This document shows positions 4,992 to 12,097 of a DNA stretch of 14,781 nt, in pieces. The notes below the pieces were generated by a model. That model ran no database searches and was not told the DNA's origin. It saw only the letters and a list, made by a program, of their open reading frames with translations. Both the position numbers and the translations under genes were made by a program. Positions within the stretch are counted from its first letter, which is position 1. Every line of letters starts with the position of its first letter. Source of the stretch: CAZIHO01 sp964538875 (GTDB lineage: Bacteria > Pseudomonadota > Gammaproteobacteria > Chromatiales > Chromatiaceae); contig CAZIHO010000091.1 of the NCBI GenBank assembly GCA_964538875.1, forward strand, positions 1 through 14,781. The letters are read 5' to 3'.

Positions 4992-7697
4992 TCAATGGGC
5001 CGCGTCCCAATCGTCGCCTACGCCGATGTCCACCACCAGGGGCACGCTCAATTGGGCGGCCTGTTCCATACGGGCGCGAATCCGGTCGCTCGCCTCGGCC
5101 ACCCAGTCGTCCCGCACCTCGAACACCAACTCGTCGTGTACTTGCATGATCATGCGCAGCGGCGGTTGCTCCGCCTGGAGCCAGCCGTCCACCGCCAGCA
5201 TGGCGCGCTTGATGATGTCCGCTGCGGTGCCCTGGAGGGGCGCGTTGATGGCGGTGCGCTCGGCGCCGGCCCGGCGTTGAGCGTTGCGGCTGGCGATTTC
5301 CGCTAGGTACAGCCGCCGTCCGAACAGGGTTTCCACGTAACCCCGGGCGCGGGCCTGCTCCCGGGTACGGTCCATGAAGGCGCGCACCCCTGGATAGCGC
5401 TCGAAATAGCGGTCCACGTAGGACTGGGCGGCGCCCCGGGCAATGCCGAGCTGGCGCGCCAGTCCAAATGCGGACATGCCATAGATCAGGCCGAAGTTGA
5501 TGGCCTTGGCGGACCGGCGCTGGTCCCCATCCACCTGCTCCGGGGCGATGCCGAACACCTCGGCGGCGGTGGCCCGGTGTACGTCCTGACCAGCGGCGAA
5601 GGCGCTGGTGAGGCCTGCGTCCCCGGAAAAGTGGGCCATGAGGCGTAGCTCGATTTGGGAATAGTCCGCCGCCAGGATGCGCCAGCCCGGCTCGGCAATG
5701 AAGGCGCGCCGGATGCGCCGGCCATCCTCGGTGCGCACCGGGATGTTTTGCAGATTGGGATCCGAGGAACTGAGCCGCCCGGTAGCCGCCACCGCCTGAT
5801 GATAGGAGGTATGGACCCGGCCGCTGTCCGGGTTGACCATCTGGGGCAACTTGTCCAGGTAGGTGGACTTGAGCTTAGCCAGACCCCGGTGGTCCAGGAT
5901 CAGGCGCGGCAGTTCGTGGCCCTCCTCGGCCAACCGCTCCAACACCGACTCGGACGTAGAAGGGGCGCCGGTGGGGGTCTTTTCCAGCACCGGCAGCCCC
6001 AGTTGAGTGAAAAAGATCTCGCCGATTTGCTTGGGGGAACCCAGGTTGAAAGGACGCTTGGCCACCTGATAGGCCTGCTGCTCCAGTTGGTGCAGGCGCA
6101 GGCCCAATTCCTGGCTCTGCCGGGCCAGCATGGCGCCGTCGATGCGCACCCCGGCCCGCTCCAAGCGGGACAACACCGGGACCAGGGGCATCTCCAAGTC
6201 TTGCAGCAGCCGCGCCAGGGGCGGGATTTGCTCCAGTTGGGGCCAGAGGCACTGGTGCAGACGCAGGGTCACTTCCGCGTCCTCCGCCGCGTAGGGCCCG
6301 GCTTGCTCTAGGGCCACCTGGTCGAAGCTCAGTTGCTTGGGGCCCTTGCCGGCCACCTCCTCGAACTTGATGGTCTGGTGATACAGATACTTGGCCGCCA
6401 GGGAATCCATGTCATGGCGGGTGGCGGTGGAATCCAGCACGTAGGATTCCAGCATGGTGTCGAAGGCGACGCCCCGGACCTCGATACCGTACCGGGCCAG
6501 GATGCTCAGGTCGTACTTGGGGTTCTGGCCTACCTTGAGCCGCGCCGGGTCTTCCAGCAGGGGCTTCAGGCGTGCCAGCACCCAGTCCCGCTCCAGTTGC
6601 TCCGGCGCCCCCGGATAGCGATGGGCCACCGGCACATAGGCCCCCTCCCCCGGCTGCACTGCGAACGACAGGCCCACCAGTTCGGCCCGCATGTAATCCA
6701 GGCTGGTGGTCTCGGTGTCGAAGGCAAACAGGGGCGCCGCCGCCAGCCGCTCCAGCCAGATGTCGAAGCTGGCCCGGTCCAGGATCAATTCGTAGCGGCG
6801 GTCCTGGGCCGGGGCCGGCGGCGGCTGGGCGTCCGCCGGCGGGTCCCCGTCCAGTTGCGCCAGCAGGCGCCGCGCCTCCAGGCGACCGTACCATTCCCGT
6901 AGCAGTTCCCGGTCCGGGGGCCGGCGGCGTAGCTGAGCCGGACCCTGGTCGAGGGCGACGTCGGTCTTGAGGGTCAGCAACTCCCGGGAACGGGCTAAGT
7001 CGCCCAGGGCGGCGCGCAGATTTTCCCCCACCTTGCCGGGGATCTGGTCCGCCTGCACCACCAGGGCGTCCAGGCTGCCGTACTGGTCCAGCCACTTGAC
7101 GGCGGTCTTGGGTCCGCAACCGGGCACACCGGGCACGTTGTCCACCTTGTCCCCCACCAGGGTCAGGTAATCCAGGATCCGTTCCGGGGCCACGCCGAAT
7201 TTTTCCAGCACGCCCGGCCGGTCCAGGACCCGGTCGTTCATGGTATCCACCAGGATGATGCGCTCACTGACCAACTGGGCCAGGTCCTTGTCGCCGGTGG
7301 CGATCAGGCAATCCAGCCCCTGGTCCACCGCTTGGAGCGCCAAGGTGGCGATCACGTCATCCGCCTCCACGCCGGACACCCGCAATACCGGCAGACCCAG
7401 AGCTTCCACCACCTGTAACAGGGGTTCGATTTGGGCGCGCAGATCGTCCGGCGTAGGCGGCCGGTTGGCCTTGTAAGCCGGGTAGAGGGCTTCCCGAAAG
7501 CCGGGACCCGGCGCGTCGAACACCACCGCCATCAAGTCCGGCGCCTGCTCATCCACCAGTTTGCGCAGCATGTTGACCACCCCCACCACCGCGCCGGTGG
7601 GCTCGCCGCGACTGTTGGACAGGGGTGGCAGGGCGTGGTAGGCCCGGAACAGGTAGGAGGATCCGTCCACCAGAACGAAGGGCTTGGCGTTGGTCAT
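4992..7697 (-). CDS. polA: DNA polymerase I with 5' nuclease and active-looking 3'-5' proofreading domain
   Basis: A full-length 901-residue Pol I (E. coli 928) that fills gaps and removes RNA primers in replication and repair. Domain order: 5'-nuclease about 1-290 (VDGSSYLFRAYHA near the start, GVEADDVIATLA at 109-120, ATGDKDLAQLV at 133-143); 3'-5' exonuclease about 300-490; polymerase about 500-901. The proofreading acids are all kept: Asp327 and Glu329 (FDTETT), Asp396 (NPKYD) and Asp473 (YAAED). Polymerase motif A is DYSQIELRLMAHFSGD with Asp678. Motif B has Arg727, Lys731, Phe735 and Tyr739, and motif C is QVHDELVFEV with Asp855. Phe735 at the O-helix position is the enteric, ddNTP-discriminating form. 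It is divergent from the MazG-like gene across 103 bases and has its own strong terminator downstream. The ribosome site is weak, but the N-terminus fits the family exactly. Confidence 0.98.
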   Translation of the reverse strand: MTNAKPFVLVDGSSYLFRAYHALPPLSNSRGEPTGAVVGVVNMLRKLVDEQAPDLMAVVFDAPGPGFREALYPAYKANRPPTPDDLRAQIEPLLQVVEALGLPVLRVSGVEADDVIATLALQAVDQGLDCLIATGDKDLAQLVSERIILVDTMNDRVLDRPGVLEKFGVAPERILDYLTLVGDKVDNVPGVPGCGPKTAVKWLDQYGSLDALVVQADQIPGKVGENLRAALGDLARSRELLTLKTDVALDQGPAQLRRRPPDRELLREWYGRLEARRLLAQLDGDPPADAQPPPAPAQDRRYELILDRASFDIWLERLAAAPLFAFDTETTSLDYMRAELVGLSFAVQPGEGAYVPVAHRYPGAPEQLERDWVLARLKPLLEDPARLKVGQNPKYDLSILARYGIEVRGVAFDTMLESYVLDSTATRHDMDSLAAKYLYHQTIKFEEVAGKGPKQLSFDQVALEQAGPYAAEDAEVTLRLHQCLWPQLEQIPPLARLLQDLEMPLVPVLSRLERAGVRIDGAMLARQSQELGLRLHQLEQQAYQVAKRPFNLGSPKQIGEIFFTQLGLPVLEKTPTGAPSTSESVLERLAEEGHELPRLILDHRGLAKLKSTYLDKLPQMVNPDSGRVHTSYHQAVAATGRLSSSDPNLQNIPVRTEDGRRIRRAFIAEPGWRILAADYSQIELRLMAHFSGDAGLTSAFAAGQDVHRATAAEVFGIAPEQVDGDQRRSAKAINFGLIYGMSAFGLARQLGIARGAAQSYVDRYFERYPGVRAFMDRTREQARARGYVETLFGRRLYLAEIASRNAQRRAGAERTAINAPLQGTAADIIKRAMLAVDGWLQAEQPPLRMIMQVHDELVFEVRDDWVAEASDRIRARMEQAAQLSVPLVVDIGVGDDWDAAH

Positions 7698-7737
7698 GGG
7701 CGTGAATTCCCGTAGGTCCCAGGGTTGTCAGCCTCCC

Positions 7738-7743
7738 ATTATG
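7738..7743 (-). promoter_or_regulatory. Possible -10 element of polA
   Basis: CATAAT on the minus strand (7743-7738) lies 41 bases before the polA start in the short divergent gap. No good -35 sits at the right distance, so support is weak. Confidence 0.25.
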
Positions 7744-7768
7744 CCCCAAGGCCCCCGGACCACCCCGC

Positions 7769-7774
7769 TATAAT
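7769..7774 (+). promoter_or_regulatory. Consensus -10 element upstream of the MazG-like gene
   Basis: TATAAT at 7769-7774 is a perfect sigma-70 -10 hexamer, 26 bases before the ATG at 7801, which would leave a short leader of about 20 bases. No clear -35 is seen 16-18 bases upstream (7745-7753 reads CCCAAGGCC). It overlaps the region that must also serve polA on the other strand. Confidence 0.45.
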
Positions 7775-7800
7775 GGCGCCTTTGCACCGAGGGGCCGCCC

Positions 7801-8160
7801 ATGGACAGTCTCGCCGATCTCAACCAACGCCTGCTTGAATTCGCCCAGGAGCGGGACTGGGAGCAATTCCACTCGCCGAAAAACCTGGCCATGGCCATTG
7901 CCGGCGAGGCGGGTGAACTGGTGGAGCATTTCCAATGGCTGAACGAAGCCCAAAGCAATGCGCTCCCAGCGGCCAAGCGGGACGAGGTCGCGCTGGAACT
8001 GGCGGACATCCTCTGTTACCTGCTGAGGTGCGCCCAGCGCCTGGACATCGACCTGGTGGCGGCGGCCTATCGCAAACTGGAAATCAATCAGGAGCGCTAT
8101 CCCGCCGACCGGGTGCGGGGCGACGCCCGTCGCGCCGGGGAATACGGAGACCAGCCCTGA
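7801..8160 (+). CDS. MazG-like nucleotide pyrophosphohydrolase (RS21-C6/dCTPase type)
   Basis: A 119-residue all-alpha NTP pyrophosphohydrolase of the MazG superfamily, closest in pattern to the small RS21-C6/dCTP pyrophosphatase group. These enzymes split (d)NTPs to the monophosphate plus pyrophosphate and clean the nucleotide pool. The metal-binding E-x-x-E and E-x-x-D pairs are seen in GEAGELVEHFQW (Glu36, Glu39) and ELADILCYLL (Glu66, Asp69). FHSPKNLAMAI at 23-33 and the C-terminal INQERYP at 95-101 are also typical. GAGGGG (7790-7795), six bases before the ATG, acts as ribosome site. It is divergent from polA, which fits a housekeeping role around DNA synthesis. Exact substrate cannot be read from sequence. 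Confidence 0.9.
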   Translation: MDSLADLNQRLLEFAQERDWEQFHSPKNLAMAIAGEAGELVEHFQWLNEAQSNALPAAKRDEVALELADILCYLLRCAQRLDIDLVAAAYRKLEINQERYPADRVRGDARRAGEYGDQP

Positions 8161-8190
8161 TCCGGCATTTTCGCCCAGATTTATACCGGT

Positions 8191-8287
8191 CCCGGCGGGT
8201 CGCCGCGCCTCAAGCGGTTTTTCTGCCCGGCGGGTCAAGTTTAGGTCGCGCCGACCGCTATGGGTGCTGGAGCGTCTAGCCCGCTCC
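8191..8287 (+). other. Structured leader of the GGDEF-like gene with an 11-bp direct repeat
   Basis: CCCGGCGGGTC occurs at 8191-8201 and exactly again at 8226-8236. Two further perfect hairpins follow: GGTCG/CGACC (8244-8248 with 8252-8256) and GGAGCG/CGCTCC (8269-8274 with 8282-8287). The last ends 31 bases before the GGDEF-like ATG. No known riboswitch was recognised; in particular I see no GEMM (c-di-GMP) riboswitch core. The promoter of the downstream pair may also be here, but no clear -35/-10 pair was found. Confidence 0.35.
8203..8222 (+). terminator. Weak possible terminator after the MazG-like gene
   Basis: CCGC (8203-8206) can pair with GCGG (8214-8217) across a seven-base loop, followed by five Ts (8218-8222). 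The stem is only four base pairs, so termination would be partial at best. Confidence 0.3.
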
Positions 8288-8318
8288 TTCTGATTAAGTA
8301 TCACAACAGGAATTACCC

Positions 8319-9131
8319 ATGAACGAGGATCTTCCCCGTCTTGTCAACGCGGACTGGTTACTGGCGTTTCCCTGCGGAATCATCCTGCGCAACGCGGATG
8401 GCCACTTCTGGGCCAATCCCGCCTTGCTGGAACTCTTGAAGGAGAAGCCGGAATCCTTCCGGCTCGACCAATGGGACGAGTTGCTGGAAGCGGCAGGCAT
8501 GGTCAACCTGATGTTGGCGGACGGCGGTGAATGTTGGCTGCAGGGCGAATGGTTTCCGGTCCCCGGCCCGGACCACCAGACCCTGAGCATGGGCCTGTTT
8601 CGCGACGTGGCGGACGAGGTGCACTCGGTCAAGGAGCGGGAACATCTGCACCGCAAGGTCAAGGAACTCACCCTCACGGATCCGGTCACCGGGCTGGCCA
8701 ACCGGCGCGCCCTGGGTCAAGCCCTGGCCATGCAGGTGAGCCGCAGCCGCCGTTATCAGAATCCCCTCACCCTGGTACTGGTGCGCATGACGACCGACGA
8801 CAGCGAGGCGGAGTTGCCCGAATGCGTGCTGGTGGGCATCGCCCGCCTGCTGCGGGAACGGCTGCGCTGGGTGGACCTGATCGGCCGGGAACAAGACGAC
8901 TGCTTCATGCTCATCATGCCGGAAACCGACGAGGCGGCGGCCCGGGCGCTGTTAGAGCGGATCCGGGTCGAAGCCACCGACATGCGTTTCCCGCCGCCCA
9001 GGGAAAACCTGGGGGTGCGGCTCACCATCGGCGTGTCCCAGTGGCGTAAGGGCCAGGACGGCGCCCACCTAGTAGCGGCGGTGCACCGGGCCCTGGAAGC
9101 GGATCATCCGGCCACCAAGCTCGACGGCTAA
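8319..9131 (+). CDS. PAS-like/GGDEF-like protein with degenerate cyclase site, likely c-di-GMP sensor rather than synthase
   Basis: A 270-residue soluble protein. Residues about 10-95 look PAS-like (FPCGIILRNADGHFWANPAL), 96-118 form a charged helical linker, and 119-260 are a GGDEF fold starting with LTDPVTGLANRRAL. The active site is broken. Where diguanylate cyclases have GGDEF this protein has Q192-D-D-C-F196, and the usual DxDxFKxxND strand is replaced by VRMTTDDSEAEL. It is very unlikely to make c-di-GMP. However RWVD (Arg183-Asp186) sits exactly five residues before that site, the spacing of the RxxD inhibitory site that binds c-di-GMP. So it may be a receptor. The ATG has a CAGGAA ribosome site. 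The stop is six bases before cyaA, so the two are probably co-translated. PAS assignment is tentative; the GGDEF fold is clear. Confidence 0.85.
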   Translation: MNEDLPRLVNADWLLAFPCGIILRNADGHFWANPALLELLKEKPESFRLDQWDELLEAAGMVNLMLADGGECWLQGEWFPVPGPDHQTLSMGLFRDVADEVHSVKEREHLHRKVKELTLTDPVTGLANRRALGQALAMQVSRSRRYQNPLTLVLVRMTTDDSEAELPECVLVGIARLLRERLRWVDLIGREQDDCFMLIMPETDEAAARALLERIRVEATDMRFPPPRENLGVRLTIGVSQWRKGQDGAHLVAAVHRALEADHPATKLDG

Positions 9132-9137
9132 ACCCAA

Positions 9138-12005
9138 ATGGGCGACACGCCTCCGCCGGTCGCGATCCCTAGCCAGGGGGATCTGGACCAGATACGGCGG
9201 CGTTTTCTTGCCCTCAACGACAAGCGCCTGGCCCTGGCGCTGGCCGAATTGCGACCCCAGCAGCAGGACTTTCCACGCCTGCTGCCCCTGCTGTTCCACG
9301 TCAACCATCCGCTTTTGCCGGGCTATGTGTCCGAGCACACACCGGCCGGCGTATCTGGCTTCCGGATGGACGCCCGGCAACTGGAAAGCGCCCGCAAGCT
9401 GGCGCGCCAGTTTCAGCTCCGCAACCGGGCGCGGCGGGAATATCCGATCCAAGCCCTGTTCCTGATGGGCAGCGTGGGTTCCCTGGGCCACTCCCGGGGC
9501 AGCGACCTGGACATTTGGGTATGCCATCAATCCGGCCTGTCCAATGCCGAACTGGACGCCCTGGGAGCAAAAGCCGGGCTGTTGGAACGCTGGGCCACCG
9601 AGCTGGGCTTGGAGGCCCATTTTTTCCTCATGGACGCGGAGGCGTTTCGGGGTGGCAAGCTGCCGACCCTGTCCGGCGAAAGCAGCGGCAGTACCCAACA
9701 CGGGTTGCTGTTGGAGGAGTTTTACCGCTCCGGACTGCTGCTGGCGGGCCGCTACCCGCTCTGGTGGCTGGTGCCGCCGGACCAAGAAGCCCGCTACGGG
9801 GAATTCACCGCCGAACTGTTCCGCCAGGGCCTGGCCCATCCCGGCGACTGTCTGGATTTTGGCGGTTTGGCGGACATTGCGGCCGAGGAATTTTTCGGCG
9901 CCGCCATCTGGCAGTTGTATAAGGGTGTCTATTCTCCATACAAGGCGGTACTCAAGATCCTGCTAACCGAGGCCTACACCCGGGATTATCCGGCCATCGA
10001 CTGGTTAGCCCTGCAAATCAAGCGCCGGGTGCATGGGGGTGAGACGGACCCGGAATCCCTGGACGCCTACCTGCTCATGTACCGCTATCTGGAGTCTTAC
10101 CTGGGCGGGCGGCACCACCGGGAGCGCCTGGAATTGGCGCGCCGCTGCCTCTACTTCAAGGTCGGGGAGTCCCTGAGCCGCCCCCAGCCGGGCCCCGGCT
10201 GGCGAACCCGCAGCGTGCAGGCCCTGGTCCAGGAATGGGGCTGGAGCCGCCATCACATCCAGGACCTAGATGCCCGTGCCCACTGGAAGATCGACCGGGT
10301 GACCCGGGAGCGCACCCAGTTGGTGCGGGAATTGACCCGCAGCTACCGGCTGCTCACCGACTTCGCGGCCAACCACGGCGACAGCGTGCGGGTGGACCCC
10401 AAGGAACTGGACCTGCTGGGCCGCAAGCTTTACACCGCCCTGGAACAGCGGCCCGGCAAGGTGGACCGGGTCAACCCCGGCATTTCTCAGGACCTGTCGG
10501 AAACCCAGTTGGCCCTGCACTGGCAGGCGGACCTGAACGGCAAGCCCCTCTGGAGCCTGTTCCGGGGACCCCAGGCACCGGGAAGCGCGGCGGACCTGCC
10601 GCCGCCCATCAAGGTGTCCGACAGCCTCACCGAATTACTGGCCTGGTGCCACATCAACGGCCTGCTCGGCCCCCACACCCGCTATGCCCTGACGCCGCCC
10701 CAGGTGCCGGTATCCAGCCGGGAATTGCGCGCCCTGTTGCAGGTGCTGCGGGAAACCCTGCCGGACGCCAAGGGTTTGGAAACACCCCTGGAACACCTGG
10801 CCAGCCCACCCTTCCCCCTCAGTTTGCTGGGTCTGGTCAACGTGGGCAGCGACCCCCTGGAACAGCTCGCCCGGGACGGCATTTGTCTGGTCACCGAGCG
10901 CACCAATCCGTTCAGCTTCGGCGCGGCGCGGCGCTGTCTGCTCCAGAGTCTGGACCTAGTGGTGGTCACCAGTTGGGGCGAATTGGTGGTGCATCGTCAC
11001 CAGGGCGCCAAGGGTCTGGCGGACGCCCTCTGTTACTACCTGGACCTGATCCAGCGCCGACCGCTCCAGGCCCCGGCCGCCGCCCTGCGGGTGGAAGGAT
11101 TCGCCACACCCGAGGCGGGCCTGCTGGCCAAGAGGGTCGCCGAGGCCATTGAAGCGGCGGTTGCCTACTTCACGGCGGCCCCCAAGGGACGCTACATCAT
11201 GGAGTTGGGCGAGAGCTATTTCCTGGTCGAATCCGGACAACGGGGCTTCCAATGGCTCAGCTTCAACAGCGAGGAGGAGTTGATCCTGGGCCTGGGCGAA
11301 CCCCGGAGCCATTACGCGCCCCCCGGCTGCGACCCAGGCACCCTGGTGGACTCGCCCCTGGCGGCCATTTTCCGGGCCTGCCGCCCCGGTGAACAGCAAT
11401 TGTTCTATCGGGTCGGCCGGGGTCACATCCACCTCTACATCCTGGATGAAAGCGGCTCCCTGTTTCACCAAAATCTGCGGGGCGAAGAACCCCGTTTTCT
11501 GCTCACCCAATATCAGCGCTTCTTGGAAAGCCTCAGTCACCTGCGCCGCCAAAGTGGCATGACCGAGGAAGGCGCCACCCTCATCACCGGCTCCCGGGTG
11601 TACCGGCTGGAACCAGCCGGCACCGGGGGCTGGGATGCAATATTGGTACGCTTGCCCCGCTCCAGTGGCGGCGACGATTATCTGGAATTGGTGCTACTCG
11701 CCGAGGGCTTGGGCCAGGAAGCGCGCCTGTTGGGGTTGGTGTGCGGGGATCGATCCTACTCATTCCTGACCCTGGGCGCCCAAATCTACTCCGAAGCGGT
11801 CCAGCACATCCTGAAATACCGGAGCGGTGCCGGCGACTATCCCATCTACCTCACCTCCGTAGAACTGGCCCAGGCCCGCTACGGGGTCCCCCCCAGCGGC
11901 GTGGAAATCCTCACCCTCAAGCGACGCGTGGAGTATCGCCTCAACGAGACCCTCAAGGCCCTTCGCGCTAGCGCCAACAGTCCACCGGGCCGGGACGGCT
12001 CCTGA
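9138..12005 (+). CDS. cyaA: Class I adenylate cyclase
   Basis: This 955-residue protein converts ATP to cAMP and pyrophosphate. Class I cyclases are typical of gammaproteobacteria (E. coli 848 residues; others longer). The N-terminal catalytic half is unmistakable: FHVNHPLLPGY at 53-63, MGSVGSLGHSRGSDLDIWV at 110-128 with the nucleotidyltransferase Gly111-Ser112 and metal acids Asp123 and Asp125, SGSTQHGLLLEEFYR near 180-195, and AEEFFGAAIWQLYK and SPYKAVLKILL near 250-275. The C-terminal half is the regulatory region. Neither a cAMP receptor protein nor PTS genes are in the window. There is no strong ribosome site between the GGDEF-like stop and this ATG, so translation may depend on the upstream gene. 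No frameshift or missing key residue was seen. Confidence 0.96.
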   Translation: MGDTPPPVAIPSQGDLDQIRRRFLALNDKRLALALAELRPQQQDFPRLLPLLFHVNHPLLPGYVSEHTPAGVSGFRMDARQLESARKLARQFQLRNRARREYPIQALFLMGSVGSLGHSRGSDLDIWVCHQSGLSNAELDALGAKAGLLERWATELGLEAHFFLMDAEAFRGGKLPTLSGESSGSTQHGLLLEEFYRSGLLLAGRYPLWWLVPPDQEARYGEFTAELFRQGLAHPGDCLDFGGLADIAAEEFFGAAIWQLYKGVYSPYKAVLKILLTEAYTRDYPAIDWLALQIKRRVHGGETDPESLDAYLLMYRYLESYLGGRHHRERLELARRCLYFKVGESLSRPQPGPGWRTRSVQALVQEWGWSRHHIQDLDARAHWKIDRVTRERTQLVRELTRSYRLLTDFAANHGDSVRVDPKELDLLGRKLYTALEQRPGKVDRVNPGISQDLSETQLALHWQADLNGKPLWSLFRGPQAPGSAADLPPPIKVSDSLTELLAWCHINGLLGPHTRYALTPPQVPVSSRELRALLQVLRETLPDAKGLETPLEHLASPPFPLSLLGLVNVGSDPLEQLARDGICLVTERTNPFSFGAARRCLLQSLDLVVVTSWGELVVHRHQGAKGLADALCYYLDLIQRRPLQAPAAALRVEGFATPEAGLLAKRVAEAIEAAVAYFTAAPKGRYIMELGESYFLVESGQRGFQWLSFNSEEELILGLGEPRSHYAPPGCDPGTLVDSPLAAIFRACRPGEQQLFYRVGRGHIHLYILDESGSLFHQNLRGEEPRFLLTQYQRFLESLSHLRRQSGMTEEGATLITGSRVYRLEPAGTGGWDAILVRLPRSSGGDDYLELVLLAEGLGQEARLLGLVCGDRSYSFLTLGAQIYSEAVQHILKYRSGAGDYPIYLTSVELAQARYGVPPSGVEILTLKRRVEYRLNETLKALRASANSPPGRDGS

Positions 12006-12097
12006 GCGGACCGGCCGTGCCACACCACCCAGGTGAGGCGTTATAGTGTTCCGTCACGGGCGTCGCCGAGCCCGCTCGATCCGGATGGCCCTTGCCC
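12006..12097 (+). promoter_or_regulatory. Gap between cyaA and the Kef-type antiporter, possible promoter
   Basis: TATAGT at 12042-12047 is a fair -10 candidate, 50 bases before the Kef-type gene, but no -35 of quality lies upstream. CGGGC/GCCCG (around 12057-12073) can form a small hairpin without a T run, so no terminator for cyaA was found. Confidence 0.22.

Noticed and set aside
8235..8257. TCAAGTTT and GCCGACCG resembling a sigma-28 flagellar promoter
   Set aside because: The spacer is 7 bases instead of about 11 and the -10 half matches only GCCGA, so it is most likely chance.
8269..8290. GGAGCG/CGCTCC hairpin as terminator of the MazG-like gene
   Set aside because: The tail TTCTGATT is not a T run.
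10235..11152. A 305-codon alternative-frame stretch inside cyaA
   Set aside because: The product is Pro/Gly/Arg-rich with no family resemblance, while the CyaA frame continues without a break.
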